From Sphingobium sp. CCH11-B1 (GTDB lineage: Bacteria; Pseudomonadota; Alphaproteobacteria; Sphingomonadales; Sphingomonadaceae): a stretch of 64,000 bases of DNA. Where the stretch lies: the NCBI RefSeq assembly GCF_001556865.1, contig NZ_LSJY01000112.1:32924-96923 (forward strand), written 5' to 3'. The notes under the pieces were generated by a model. That model did no database searches. It worked only from the letters and a program-made list of their open reading frames with translations, and was not told where the DNA came from. Below, piece after piece: positions 8,855 through 18,322 of this stretch; within the stretch, counting starts at the first letter, position 1, and each line of letters starts with the position of its first letter. Position numbers and translations under genes: made by a program.

Positions 8855-10213
8855 TCATGAAGTACGCAGCACCCCGACCTGATAAGGCTGGCGCGGGCGC
8901 GGCACGCGCGTGGCTCCGGAGGCCAGCACAAGCACGACGCACATGTCCGCCCAGAGCGGGAAATAGAGGATCGACGGGAACGGATCGGTATATTGCACTT
9001 CCGTCATCGAGCGCACCAGCAGCAGGATGACAAGGCCCATAATTGCCGGACCCAGCGGATGCCGGGTGGTCAATATGAGGCGCAACGTGTGATAGATATT
9101 GCGAACCACGATGGCGATCATGATGCCCAGACCGGCAAGGCCCAATTGAAGCCACAGGTCGAGCCAGCTGTTGTGCGAATGGCCGACGGCATAGCCAAGC
9201 TGGCGCCAGATCGAGTTGCGGGCAGGGTTGTCGGCGGTCCAGAAGGCATAGCCAAATCCCCGGATGGGATGCGCCTCAAGTGTGCGGATGGCAATTTCCC
9301 ACACATCCGTTCGGCCGGTAAGAGTGGCGTCCCGGCCTGCCATGCCAAACAGCAGGTCAGACACGGCATATGCAAGTAGGCCCAGCATGGCGAGAGACAG
9401 GATGGCCAGCAGGATGAGCAGGATCCGTGTTTCCATCTTCGCGCGCTGAATCATCGTCATGAAGGCGATCACGGCGATCGCCTGCGCCAGGCTGGCTGCT
9501 GCCGTGCCGGATTGCGACATGATGACGATAAACACGCAGCCCAATGCGGTCACCGCCGCCAGCGGCAGGCTGACGCCATTCATCCGCCATGCGGCATAGG
9601 TCACGACTGCGCCGATGGCGAACATGATCCCGGTCAGGTTCTTCTGGATCATCGCGCCGCGCCAGGCAAGGTCATAGGCCCCCCCGATGCGACCGACGCC
9701 CATGCCCGGCTCGAGGATGCAGACCAAGATCGAGAGGATGACGCTGACCAGAAAGGCGACCGTCATCAGGCGCAAGATCTTCGCCGGCCCGTACAGTTGC
9801 GGAAAAATGATCGCGAAGATCGTGAACGGCATCAGCCGTGCGGCGCGCTGGATACTCATCACCGGGTCGAAGGCCCAGAGCGCGGACAGGAAGGCGACGG
9901 CAATCAGACCATAGGCCAGGAAGTCATGACGGAACCGGTTGCCGGTTTGCACTGTCTTCCACACGAAAAAGGCAGCGATCATCATGATAATGATGAGACT
10001 GACGGTGGTCACCGGGAACGGCAGCGCCGTATATCCCTCCGCACCGATCTTGGAAGGCAACGACACGTAGGATTCGAACGGAAAGAAACAGCCGTAAATG
10101 GGTGAGATCAATATGAGGATCGCGATGAAATCCATCACGATGTCGCTCGGCTTCCTCGGCCGCTCCACCGGCGCATCCGAATCCATCATGGTCGCTCCAT
10201 TCACCGATTTCAC
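8855..10213 (-). CDS. Wzy/O-antigen-ligase family polymerase
   Basis: Polytopic inner-membrane protein (452 aa, about 10-12 hydrophobic segments) of the O-antigen ligase/Wzy family. The family-typical large periplasmic loop is seen around GRTDVWEIAIRTLEAHP, IRGFGYAFW and VGHSHNSWLDLWLQLG. It probably polymerises flipped lipid-linked repeat units. The start at 10213 overlaps the stop of the acyltransferase gene by 4 nt (ATGA), so the two are translationally coupled. It is the only polymerase candidate in the window. Confidence 0.88.
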   Translation of the reverse strand: MKSVNGATMMDSDAPVERPRKPSDIVMDFIAILILISPIYGCFFPFESYVSLPSKIGAEGYTALPFPVTTVSLIIIMMIAAFFVWKTVQTGNRFRHDFLAYGLIAVAFLSALWAFDPVMSIQRAARLMPFTIFAIIFPQLYGPAKILRLMTVAFLVSVILSILVCILEPGMGVGRIGGAYDLAWRGAMIQKNLTGIMFAIGAVVTYAAWRMNGVSLPLAAVTALGCVFIVIMSQSGTAAASLAQAIAVIAFMTMIQRAKMETRILLILLAILSLAMLGLLAYAVSDLLFGMAGRDATLTGRTDVWEIAIRTLEAHPIRGFGYAFWTADNPARNSIWRQLGYAVGHSHNSWLDLWLQLGLAGLGIMIAIVVRNIYHTLRLILTTRHPLGPAIMGLVILLLVRSMTEVQYTDPFPSILYFPLWADMCVVLVLASGATRVPRPRQPYQVGVLRTS

Positions 10214-11334
10214 GCTTCGCCGGCAGCGCGACGCGCAGACCCCCGCTGCATCAAGAAAGTGGCGGCCATCGTCAAGCGCTTCTCCACCAAGAGGTGATAA
10301 AGGCTGCCCGCGACCAGCGCCCCGGCGAACATCAGGAACACCGTCAGTTCAATGGGCAGCAACCGCCCCAGCGCCAGCCGGATAGCGTGCGCGGCCACCA
10401 GGACCGCCAACGGATGGATGAGATATAGCGAATAAGACGCCGCGCCCAGGAAAGACATGGGCCGGGGCACGGGCACGGCCCTGCGCCGTTCCAGTTCAAC
10501 GGCGCCCAGCACGAACAGGACGGACGCTGTGCCGAAGACGAGCCGGCCACGCAGCGAAACATCCTGTATGTGGGGAGCGAACCACATGAAGCCGACGAAC
10601 AGAACCGTGCCCGCGATCATCATGAACATCGGGGCCGGCAGACGCGGATATCGGCGCAGAAGCGCCGCCGCCGTCATCCCCATGACGAATTCGAGGTTGA
10701 AGGGACTGAACAGGAAACTGAGTGGGAAGACCGGTTCCATGCTGAGTTGGACAACGACGATTGCCGCCGCCCAAAGCCAGAACAACATGATCTTGTCCCG
10801 GCCCTTGAGCAGCACGATCAGGAACAAGGCGTAGAAGAATATCTCGAACGTCAAAGTCCAGGCGACGCCCAGAACGGGATGTTCGGGCGAAGGGATGAGA
10901 AAGATCGATTGGAGAATGTGGAGCGGATCATTTTCCAGCGGGTCGCGCGGATCCGGGAACAACGCATGTCCAATGATCAGCGGGAACAGCAGTCCCCAAT
11001 AGGGCGGGAAGATGCGGAAGAAGCGCTTGGCCGCATAGCCGCCCAGCGTTTCGGGCCGTCCCATGTCGCGCCAGTGGACCCAGGTGATGATGAAGCCACT
11101 GAGGACGAAGAAGAAATCTACACCCACATTGAAGTTACGGAAATGCTGGGCAAATGGCTCCACGCCGTAGAAACGAGGCTCGGCCAGCATGCTGCCGATA
11201 TGGTGAAATACCACCAGCATCGCCGCGACGCCGCGCGCCGCCTCGATCAACTGGAATTTTGGCTTGGTAGGAGGCGTGGATGCCAAGCGACCTGTTTCCT
11301 CAGCCCGATGTGATGCGGTTGAAAAGCGCCGCAT
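10210..11334 (-). CDS. Acyltransferase family 3 (OafA-like) membrane protein
   Basis: Integral membrane acyltransferase (up to 374 aa, about 10 membrane segments) that transfers acetyl or similar groups to periplasmic polysaccharides. The N-terminal motif FQLIEAARGVAAMLVVFHH contains the conserved R/H pair, followed by FFFVLSGFIITWVHW and FFRIFPPYWGLLF. The annotated ATG at 11334 overlaps the upstream glycosyltransferase gene by 35 nt. A TTG at 11286, 13 nt after that gene's stop and behind an AACAGG purine run, is an attractive alternative start (358 aa). Confidence 0.87.
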   Translation of the reverse strand: MRRFSTASHRAEETGRLASTPPTKPKFQLIEAARGVAAMLVVFHHIGSMLAEPRFYGVEPFAQHFRNFNVGVDFFFVLSGFIITWVHWRDMGRPETLGGYAAKRFFRIFPPYWGLLFPLIIGHALFPDPRDPLENDPLHILQSIFLIPSPEHPVLGVAWTLTFEIFFYALFLIVLLKGRDKIMLFWLWAAAIVVVQLSMEPVFPLSFLFSPFNLEFVMGMTAAALLRRYPRLPAPMFMMIAGTVLFVGFMWFAPHIQDVSLRGRLVFGTASVLFVLGAVELERRRAVPVPRPMSFLGAASYSLYLIHPLAVLVAAHAIRLALGRLLPIELTVFLMFAGALVAGSLYHLLVEKRLTMAATFLMQRGSARRAAGEA

Positions 11335-12442
11335 AATCAGCGGCGCAGCGTTGAACCGAAAAATGACGCCCGCGCCGGATCAGCCTGTCTGCGTCGTCGG
11401 GATCGGCAATGCTGGCGAGGATGGCGTCCGCCAGAGCATCATCGTCCCCGACCGGAACCAGCCTGCCATAGGCACCGCCATCCAGAATTTCGGCGGGACC
11501 GTGGGGGCAATCGGTACTGACGACCGGCGTCCCAACCGCCAGTGCTTCGACAAGGACATTGCCGAACCCTTCAAAGCGGGAGGACATCACGAAAACGGAC
11601 GCCTTCCGAACCGCGGGCAGCGGGTTGGCGAGGAAACCGGGCAGGGCCACACGGTCGGAAAGGCCATGTTCTTCGATCCACGCCTCCAACGCGGGCCGTT
11701 CTTCGCCTTCGCCCAGGATCATGAGTCGCGCATCGGACCGTTCCGCAAGACGGCCGAACGCACGCAGCAGAGACGGAAAGTCCTTTTGCGGCACCAGGCG
11801 ACCCATGCCGACGATGACCGGGGGTGACCCGGGACGGAACCATGGATGATCCCAGTCCCGTTGCGATCGGGCGTCAAAATGCTCATCTATGACGCCATTG
11901 TGGATGACGTCGATGGACTCACGCCGTATCCCGGCGGTTTTCGCAAGATCATCGGCCACGCCTTCCGACACGGCGACGATGGCGTCCGCGTGCGGCAATA
12001 TCCGACGGTAGAGAGCGGGAATGACGCGCCATTGGGCCGACCGGCGCTTGACCTGTTGGGACAGGGCGTTGTGCTGCGTCACCACGACTCGCGTCGGCGC
12101 ACGCGCCAGCATCTTCGCGACCACCGCGATGATGTTCATATGTTCCATGTTGGAAATCAGCACATCAGGCGGGTTTCGACGCAGATGACGAACCAGCTTG
12201 GGCAGTGCGGCCAGCGTACGAGACGCCTCCAGCACATGCACGGATACATCGGACGGCACCGTGCCCATCAGCGCGCCCCCCTCCTGATCCAGCAGAAAAC
12301 TGGGCTTTATGCCCAGACTGCGAAACGGCGCGACGAGGAGCGTATGAAGCCTTTCAGCACCGCCGCCGGACAGGTCCGGAAAATAGCTGGCGGCGGTCAA
12401 CCGTCGGGCACCCCCATCCGAAAGCTTGAGACCAACAGACAT
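11300..12442 (-). CDS. GT4 family glycosyltransferase
   Basis: Cytoplasmic retaining glycosyltransferase (380 aa, GT-B fold). The N-terminal loop is SGGGAERLHTLL and the nucleotide-sugar site is RFEGFGNVLVEALAVGTPVV followed by CPHGPAEIL, the EX7E signature of GT4. The donor sugar cannot be read from sequence. The ATG at 12442 is favoured because AGAGGAA lies 9 nt upstream; a TTG at 12451 extends the frame by three codons. It follows the next GT4 gene by 6 nt and belongs to the leftward repeat-unit assembly operon. Confidence 0.9.
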   Translation of the reverse strand: MSVGLKLSDGGARRLTAASYFPDLSGGGAERLHTLLVAPFRSLGIKPSFLLDQEGGALMGTVPSDVSVHVLEASRTLAALPKLVRHLRRNPPDVLISNMEHMNIIAVVAKMLARAPTRVVVTQHNALSQQVKRRSAQWRVIPALYRRILPHADAIVAVSEGVADDLAKTAGIRRESIDVIHNGVIDEHFDARSQRDWDHPWFRPGSPPVIVGMGRLVPQKDFPSLLRAFGRLAERSDARLMILGEGEERPALEAWIEEHGLSDRVALPGFLANPLPAVRKASVFVMSSRFEGFGNVLVEALAVGTPVVSTDCPHGPAEILDGGAYGRLVPVGDDDALADAILASIADPDDADRLIRRGRHFSVQRCAADYAALFNRITSG

Positions 12443-12447
12443 GTTCG

Positions 12448-13566
12448 TCAATTCCTCTGATTAGCCCGTTCGGCGAGGAGGCTATCGAATATATCTTCCG
12501 TCTCTTTGGCGGCCTTCTTCCAACTAAACCGCTTACAATTCAACCTCCCTTTGGTGCGCAGATCGGCCCGCATGGCCGGTTGCTCCACCAGAGACCGCAG
12601 GACGCCCGCAAGCGACCTGGGATCCTCTGGATCGATAAAGGCGGCTCCCTCCCCCGCGACCTCGCGTAGCACAGGTATATCCGTGCAAACGACCGGCAGG
12701 CCAAGGGTCTGCGCCTCCAGAATCGGCAGGCAGAACCCTTCAACGGTTGAAGTGTTGATGTAGGCCGATGCGGTGGCATAGAGTTCGGCCAGGCTTTCTT
12801 CCGATTGGCTGCCTGCCTGGACCACATCGGCATGGGGATAGCGCGCCATCAATCCGGGCAGGAGGCCCACATCGTCGCGCCCTACCAACATGATCCGCGG
12901 ACGCAATCCTTCCTGAGCGAGAAGCGTGAGCGCCCTGAACAGCAATTCGATATTCTTGTTGCGGGTGATGTTCGCGACCATCAGGCCGAACGCCCACTCC
13001 CTTTCTTCGTTTCGCAACAATTCTTCCGGCCCCCCGTCGATCGGTGACGCTTCGTGGACCACCGAGATTCGACCCGCCAGCGCAGGGTAACAGCGAAGAG
13101 CGGTCGTGCGGGTCGCTTCCGAAACGGCAATCAGCCGGCCGGACTTGCAAAACCCCCGGCTGGTCACATGCCGCCATTGCAGCACTTGCGCGCTGTCGAA
13201 CAAATGGGGATGGCTTGCGCGGTAGAGGTCGTGGAGGACCGTGACGCTGTCCTGCATTCCTGCGAACATGGCGACCGGCTGGGTGTGGAAGATCAGCGAC
13301 GCCCCCACTTCCCGCATCAGGCGGGGAAGGCAGAATGTGTTCGTCGCCAGCGCCAGCGTCTCGTTGATGGGCAAGGTGCGATGGACGATCGGCAGGCCCA
13401 ACTTCACGATCGCCGCTGGTATGTGATCGATGGTCCAGTTGGTCGCCAGAACATAATCATGGCGGCCGTGGACGTGCAGCGCCTCCACAATCCGCCAGAC
13501 ATAGGTCGATATGCCGGTCAGCTTGTTGGGATAGGGTGAGGTGAAATTGATGAGAATCCGCGCCAT
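12448..13566 (-). CDS. GT4 family glycosyltransferase
   Basis: A 372-residue GT-B glycosyltransferase. The N-terminus ARILINFTSPYPNKLTGIST has the acceptor-domain glycine loop, and the C-terminal domain shows EGFCLPILEAQTLGLPVVC and DIPVLREVAGEGA, the EX7E donor site. Its ATG overlaps the stop of the preceding GT4 gene by one base (TGATG). It probably adds one sugar of the EPS repeat unit on undecaprenyl phosphate. Confidence 0.9.
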   Translation of the reverse strand: MARILINFTSPYPNKLTGISTYVWRIVEALHVHGRHDYVLATNWTIDHIPAAIVKLGLPIVHRTLPINETLALATNTFCLPRLMREVGASLIFHTQPVAMFAGMQDSVTVLHDLYRASHPHLFDSAQVLQWRHVTSRGFCKSGRLIAVSEATRTTALRCYPALAGRISVVHEASPIDGGPEELLRNEEREWAFGLMVANITRNKNIELLFRALTLLAQEGLRPRIMLVGRDDVGLLPGLMARYPHADVVQAGSQSEESLAELYATASAYINTSTVEGFCLPILEAQTLGLPVVCTDIPVLREVAGEGAAFIDPEDPRSLAGVLRSLVEQPAMRADLRTKGRLNCKRFSWKKAAKETEDIFDSLLAERANQRN

Positions 13567-14699
13567 CAGCTGCGCACCGTGCGCGAATGGGCGACGACCT
13601 GTTCCAGAAAGCGATCCAGTTTGCCGCAGACCGACAGTTCGGGCGCATCCCCATCGGCTGAACGAAGCGAGAAAAGCCGGCGCACGCGCTGCGCCCCTTC
13701 CCTGGCGAGCCGTTCGCGCAACGGCGCGTCATCAATCAGCGTGCGCAAGGCGTCTTCCACCGCTTTGCCTGTCACTTCCGGCAGATAGAGCGCGGCGTCG
13801 CCGCTGATCTGTCGCAACCCGCCTGTCCCCGAGGAGATGAGCGCCACACCCGCGGCATGGGCCTCCAGCGCGGTGCGGCCGAACGGTTCCACCCATTTCG
13901 ACGCGACGATCGAAATGGCGCTGCGTTCGACGATCGCCTTCACCTGGGCATAAGGGATGTTGGTCTTGATTTCCGCCCTGTCCCCCAACGGGGCAAGCGC
14001 CGCATGAACGCGGGCCATGTAATCGGGATAAATGGTTTCGGACAGGATGAGCACGGCGCGCCAGCCGGGATGGTCGATCAGGCTGTCCCGGATCCCTTCC
14101 GCGCATTCGACGATGCCCTTGGTGTCATTGGCGCGCCCGGTCACGACGATGAGCGGTTCTTTCTCCCGATCCATGTCCCAGGAAGAGAAATCGAAGCCGT
14201 TCGTCACGACCGCGCGAGGTATGGCAACCTGAGGCCAGTCCTGATCGAAGCGGGCCAGGGTCGCGTCGCTGATAAGGGTGATGCCCGACAGGCGGTTGAG
14301 CGATGCCGCCGTCAGCTTGTTTCGCACGCCAGCGAAACGTCCCTTGACCGGCGCGTCCACGAAATTATGCGTCTGAAGCACCACAGGCGTACGGGGGTTG
14401 AACAGCGCGATGCGGCCTGCCGTCGGGATATGCTGCTGGGTAACGATGACGTCGACGCCCGCCCGCTTCACAAACCCGCGCAGAAATGTGGCGAGGCGCC
14501 AGGACGTCAACTTTCGCGCCGGCGGCAGCCGTTCAACCGCGACATCGAGGATCGGCGGCTGTTCGCTGGCCTCGGCGACGACGATGGTGTCGTTCCGGTA
14601 GCGACTGCCCGCCACCCATTCCGACACGCATAGCTCAACAGACGAGGCGGCCGATTTTTCGAACCGCATCCTGCGGGGGATTGCCTGGACCACCTTCAT
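13566..14699 (-). CDS. GT4 family glycosyltransferase
   Basis: A 377-residue GT-B glycosyltransferase (MKVVQAIPRRMRFEKSAASS ...), with IVVTGRANDTKGI as the start of the donor domain and WVEPFGRTALEAHAAGVALI followed by GTGGL as the EX7E donor site. The start at 14699 overlaps the flippase stop (ATGA), whereas the longer frame to 14816 lies inside the flippase gene and is rejected. It is one of three consecutive GT4 genes in this operon, so the repeat unit probably has at least four or five sugars when the Alg13/14 step and the GT4 at 18319 are counted. Confidence 0.9.
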   Translation of the reverse strand: MKVVQAIPRRMRFEKSAASSVELCVSEWVAGSRYRNDTIVVAEASEQPPILDVAVERLPPARKLTSWRLATFLRGFVKRAGVDVIVTQQHIPTAGRIALFNPRTPVVLQTHNFVDAPVKGRFAGVRNKLTAASLNRLSGITLISDATLARFDQDWPQVAIPRAVVTNGFDFSSWDMDREKEPLIVVTGRANDTKGIVECAEGIRDSLIDHPGWRAVLILSETIYPDYMARVHAALAPLGDRAEIKTNIPYAQVKAIVERSAISIVASKWVEPFGRTALEAHAAGVALISSGTGGLRQISGDAALYLPEVTGKAVEDALRTLIDDAPLRERLAREGAQRVRRLFSLRSADGDAPELSVCGKLDRFLEQVVAHSRTVRS

Positions 14700-16114
14700 G
14701 CGGCGAACTCCGGTTCGGGCGCGACCTTGGGCTTTCGAACAAGAGCGACGTAGCCCTTGATCGTCCTTACCGATATCGGCATCGCCAGCGCGACGAAGGG
14801 AACAGCGATCGCCCACAGGCCCAGTTCACGCCAGAACAGGCCGATGGCGCAAGCCACCCACCACAAGGCGGCGACGCTGTAATTGGGCGACCCCACCGCG
14901 CGCGTCAGCACGATATGCATGACGAGATAGGTCGGGATGGCCGCGAGTTCCGCGTACCCATAGCCTATCGCGCCGACCTGGCGCACCGCGAACCATGTGG
15001 TTCCCGCAAATACCGCGACATGGATCAGATGATAGATGGCAAGGTCGCGATTGCGGTCGATGACCGACATCACCGCCGAATGGACGTTGAACGTCGCGAT
15101 CGTGACATAGGACAGCGCGATATAGGGGAAATAGGTCATGACCGGCGCCCAGCGGGCCCCGAACACCAGCGGCACGACATAGCTGCCGGTCCAGCTGAAG
15201 CCCAGCAGCAGCGCCCCCACCACAAGGGTCTGGAGCGCCATTCCTTCCGTCACCGCCTGCCGCAACTTGTCCAGATTGTCCTGCACACGCCCCAGGATCG
15301 ATACGGACAGCCGCCAGGCGATGGTCTTGGCGATGGAAAGCATCTCAAGAATCCCGACCGTCATGCCGATAAGGCCCACGCCATGCGCGCCGATTACAGG
15401 GGCGGCGATCAGCGGGTTGACCAGCATTCGCAGCTGCCACACCCAGTTGGCGAAGGAAAAGGTGGCGGCATAGCGGACCGTTTCCTTGACGGTGGCCCGG
15501 TCGAAGCCGAACCGCGGCAGCGTGCGCGCCATGTAGAGGGCGAGCGCACAGAACATCATCTTCTGGACAAGCAGCGCCACCCCCAGGGCAAACGCGCCAT
15601 ATCCCATCAGCGCCAGCGGCGCGGCGATCGCATAATAGGCAACGTCGCCGCCGATTTCGATAACGGCGACGTTGCGGTAGTTAAGATCGCGCTCCAGCCC
15701 GATCGTCGCGGGAATGGACAGGAGCTGGAACGGCAGCGCCACCGCCACCACCGCCATGACGGAATAATAGCCCGACACGCCGCTCCATCCGGCGACCAGG
15801 CCACGCGTCCCTTCCATCGCAATGAACAGGATGGCCGCCGTGAACATCAGCAGCGAATAGGATGTCCGTATCGCAATGTCCGGCACGGTGCCGGGGTAGC
15901 GCAGCAGATACACGCCCACCCCCGCCTGTCCCAACAACAGCGCATATTGATAGACATTGAAGGCTGTCACGTAGGAGCCATATTCGCTTGGCCCCAAGAC
16001 GCGCGTGATCAGCATCACGCCGATGAGCTTGAGGCAAACCCCAAGAGCCTGTCGCCCGATAAGATAAACGCCGCCGCGCATCGCGCTGCGTCGCAAGGAG
16101 TTATCTGCCGCCAT
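14696..16114 (-). CDS. Wzx-type polysaccharide flippase
   Basis: A 472-residue polytopic membrane protein of the MOP/oligosaccharide flippase superfamily. The N-terminal region RGGVYLIGRQALGVCLKLI and VMLITRVLGPSEYGSYV is typical, followed by about 12 hydrophobic segments. It flips the lipid-linked repeat unit to the periplasm for the Wzy protein at 8855. The ATG at 16114 has AAGGG close upstream; a GTG one codon earlier is possible. It overlaps the downstream GT4 gene by 4 nt and lies 123 nt after the deacetylase gene. Confidence 0.9.
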   Translation of the reverse strand: MAADNSLRRSAMRGGVYLIGRQALGVCLKLIGVMLITRVLGPSEYGSYVTAFNVYQYALLLGQAGVGVYLLRYPGTVPDIAIRTSYSLLMFTAAILFIAMEGTRGLVAGWSGVSGYYSVMAVVAVALPFQLLSIPATIGLERDLNYRNVAVIEIGGDVAYYAIAAPLALMGYGAFALGVALLVQKMMFCALALYMARTLPRFGFDRATVKETVRYAATFSFANWVWQLRMLVNPLIAAPVIGAHGVGLIGMTVGILEMLSIAKTIAWRLSVSILGRVQDNLDKLRQAVTEGMALQTLVVGALLLGFSWTGSYVVPLVFGARWAPVMTYFPYIALSYVTIATFNVHSAVMSVIDRNRDLAIYHLIHVAVFAGTTWFAVRQVGAIGYGYAELAAIPTYLVMHIVLTRAVGSPNYSVAALWWVACAIGLFWRELGLWAIAVPFVALAMPISVRTIKGYVALVRKPKVAPEPEFAA

Positions 16115-16237
16115 CACACCCTTCTATGGAGCCCTGCCCTGCCTGCCCCGATCCTGACACGTCCCCCGACATGCCCAGCATCGTTAAATGCATCATTGTG
16201 GTTAATGCGTAATGTTCCAAATCATAAAAAAGAAAAT
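16115..16237 (-). promoter_or_regulatory. A/T-rich spacer upstream of flippase gene, possible internal promoter
   Basis: The 123 nt between the deacetylase stop (16238) and the flippase start contain an unusually A/T-rich block at about 16185-16237, including a T-rich run on the minus strand just after the deacetylase stop. It may hold a promoter for the long Wzx-to-acetyltransferase operon. No convincing -35/-10 pair or hairpin was identified. Confidence 0.3.
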
Positions 16238-17059
16238 TTAATCCAAGGTGACGATCTTCGCCCTTCTTCGCGCCATTTCAGACAGGATCATCCTTAACAG
16301 TGCCGGCGTGTTGGATTGTCCGTCATGCAATAGAATGACCCCGCGGTCGGGCAGGCGACCCAGCAGGCGCTTGAAACTGACATCGGGTGGATCGTTGCGC
16401 CAATCCTCCGGGCTGGCATCCACACCGGCCAGGATCAGACCATTATCCCTGGCAATGGCGCGCCACGGCTGGGGCGGGATGAGCGGAACGCCCGGCCCAC
16501 CCGGCAGTCGCATCAGCCGTCGCTCACCCTTGCTCCGCGCGCGCCCGTAAACCGCTCTTTCCACTGAATCCGCGCCGTCGACGATTTCATCGCGGACCTG
16601 GTCCAGCGACATCCCCGAGAAGTTGCGATGATTCTGCGAATGGCTTCCGATGCCATTGCCTTCCGCGACGATCCGCTTCGCCAGGTCGGGCGTCGCCGTC
16701 GCGCGACGACCGATGAGGAAGAAGGTCGCATGGACGCAATTTTGCCGCAGCAAGTCCAACAGCACGGGAGTGGACGTGCGATCGGGACCGTCGTCGATCG
16801 TCAGCACATATTCTCCCGCCTTCAGCGGCAAAGGAGGCAGACGCTGCGCGGAACCGAACGCATCCTGACGCGGCGGCACAGTGATGCGCCTGCCGGTAAG
16901 CGCAGACGCGCACGACTTGAAGGGCGCAGCTACCGACCGGGCGGACGGGGCGATCATGTTTCCGCCCCCAATGAACAAGGCAATCGCCACAAGGACAGGC
17001 GCTAGCAGCACGCACATCCGGCGGAGATGCGAAGCGCGAGAGCGGGAAGTTGCTGCCAT
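16238..17059 (-). CDS. NodB-type polysaccharide deacetylase, membrane-anchored
   Basis: A 273-residue exported carbohydrate esterase 4 protein with an N-terminal hydrophobic anchor (about 16-32). The NodB motifs are all present: TIDDGPD (87-93, catalytic base and metal Asp), HSQNH (140-144, metal His pair), RLPGGPG (motif 3) and VILLHDG near the C-terminus (motif 5). It probably removes N- or O-acetyl groups from the EPS or peptidoglycan in the periplasm. The start MAATSR at 17059 was chosen because the anchor follows directly; the frame is open to 17182. It is divergent from the GH10 gene, with about 150 nt between them. Confidence 0.87.
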   Translation of the reverse strand: MAATSRSRASHLRRMCVLLAPVLVAIALFIGGGNMIAPSARSVAAPFKSCASALTGRRITVPPRQDAFGSAQRLPPLPLKAGEYVLTIDDGPDRTSTPVLLDLLRQNCVHATFFLIGRRATATPDLAKRIVAEGNGIGSHSQNHRNFSGMSLDQVRDEIVDGADSVERAVYGRARSKGERRLMRLPGGPGVPLIPPQPWRAIARDNGLILAGVDASPEDWRNDPPDVSFKRLLGRLPDRGVILLHDGQSNTPALLRMILSEMARRRAKIVTLD

Positions 17060-17206
17060 TCCCGATCCATATCGCAACTGCGAAAAAATTCCTATAACAT
17101 TCCGGAACGAGGCACTATAGTCGCGATGGGGGTTCAGGAACTGGTTGCGGTTCCGAAAACATCTGTCGCTGCTGCTGGTCACATGACAAAAGGGGTTCCT
17201 TGCTTG

Positions 17207-18322
17207 ATGGCCGCTTCCAGACGCACGATCGTCGCTGGTCTATGCTGCGTCATGTCAGTGGGAGCAAGCAGCGGCATGCGTGCCGCGCGGCATTTCGCAA
17301 CGCCCGAAGCCAAGGCGCAAGGCCTTCGCTGGCGCGCGCGAAGGCGCGGAATGAGCTTTGGCAGCATGATGCTGGCGACCCAGACGGCAGGCCCGCTTGC
17401 ATCGGTGATCCAGCAGGAATGCGACATCGTCGTTCCCGGCATCGAAATGAAATGGGGCGAGACGGAAAAGCGCCGCGGCAAGCCGGATTATGCCCGCGCC
17501 GACCAGATCGTGGATTTCGCGCATCGGTCGGGCATCGAGGTGCGCGGCCATGCGGGTTTTTGGTATCGCAATATACCGGGCTGGTCTCGCCCGCTTCTGC
17601 AAGAACCCGGCGCAGACGCGCTGATCGTGGCGCGGGTCGGCGACATCGTGCGGCATTTCCGCGGCAAGGTCGCCGAATGGGATGTCGTGAATGAAGCGGT
17701 GCAGCCGGGGGACGGACTGCCCTGGGCTATGCGACGCGCGCCCTTCGGCAAGGCGATCGATCCCGGCTGGATCGCCGATTGCTTCCATGCGGCCAGGGAT
17801 GCGGATCCGAAAACACTCCTCGCCTACAATGATTATGGGCTGGAAAATGCGGTCCCTGACGACGAAAGCCGCCGGCGCGCGACGCTCGGGCTGCTGGAAG
17901 AGTTGAAGCGGCGAAACGCGCCGGTGCAGGTCATGGGCCTTCAGACCCATATCGGCGTGGGCCAGCGGTTCGACGCCGACGTCTACCGGCGTTTCCTGGC
18001 AGACGTCGCGGCGATGGGGATGAAATTGCGCATCACCGAATTCGACATCAATGACCGTCGAGCACCCACTGATCCCGCCGCACGCGATCAGGCAGTGGCG
18101 GACCGGGCGCTTCAACTGCTGGAGGTCGCCTTTGCCGAACCGGCGATGCTGGGCATGATGACCTGGGGTCTGAGCGACGCTGACAGCCAGTTCCAGGGTC
18201 AGCCGGCGATGGCGCGTGAAGACGGACAGCCGCAACGCCCCCTCCCCTTCGACAGCCAACTGCGCCGCAAGCCTCTGTGGGAGGCAATTGCGCGCGCCTA
18301 TGACGGTGCCCCAAAACGATGA
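17207..18322 (+). CDS. Exported GH10-family glycoside hydrolase (endo-xylanase-like)
   Basis: A 371-residue protein with the GH10 (beta/alpha)8 signatures: acid/base in WDVVNEAV (Glu about 163), nucleophile in ITEFDIND (Glu about 278), QTHIG (His about 248) and MMTWGLSD. The N-terminus ASRRTIVAGL looks like a twin-arginine signal. It is annotated by family as endo-1,4-beta-xylanase, but its place between a deacetylase and a glycosyltransferase of the EPS locus suggests that it cuts the EPS or its biosynthetic intermediate. The ATG at 17207 has AGGGG about 11 nt upstream; an in-frame ATG at 17183 is an alternative. Confidence 0.86.
   Translation: MAASRRTIVAGLCCVMSVGASSGMRAARHFATPEAKAQGLRWRARRRGMSFGSMMLATQTAGPLASVIQQECDIVVPGIEMKWGETEKRRGKPDYARADQIVDFAHRSGIEVRGHAGFWYRNIPGWSRPLLQEPGADALIVARVGDIVRHFRGKVAEWDVVNEAVQPGDGLPWAMRRAPFGKAIDPGWIADCFHAARDADPKTLLAYNDYGLENAVPDDESRRRATLGLLEELKRRNAPVQVMGLQTHIGVGQRFDADVYRRFLADVAAMGMKLRITEFDINDRRAPTDPAARDQAVADRALQLLEVAFAEPAMLGMMTWGLSDADSQFQGQPAMAREDGQPQRPLPFDSQLRRKPLWEAIARAYDGAPKR

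Noticed and set aside
14700..14816. Upstream extension of the GT4 gene at 13566-14699
   Set aside because: The added codons lie inside the flippase coding region and read as low-similarity Arg-rich sequence, while the ATG at 14699 gives the usual ATGA overlap and a normal GT4 N-terminus.
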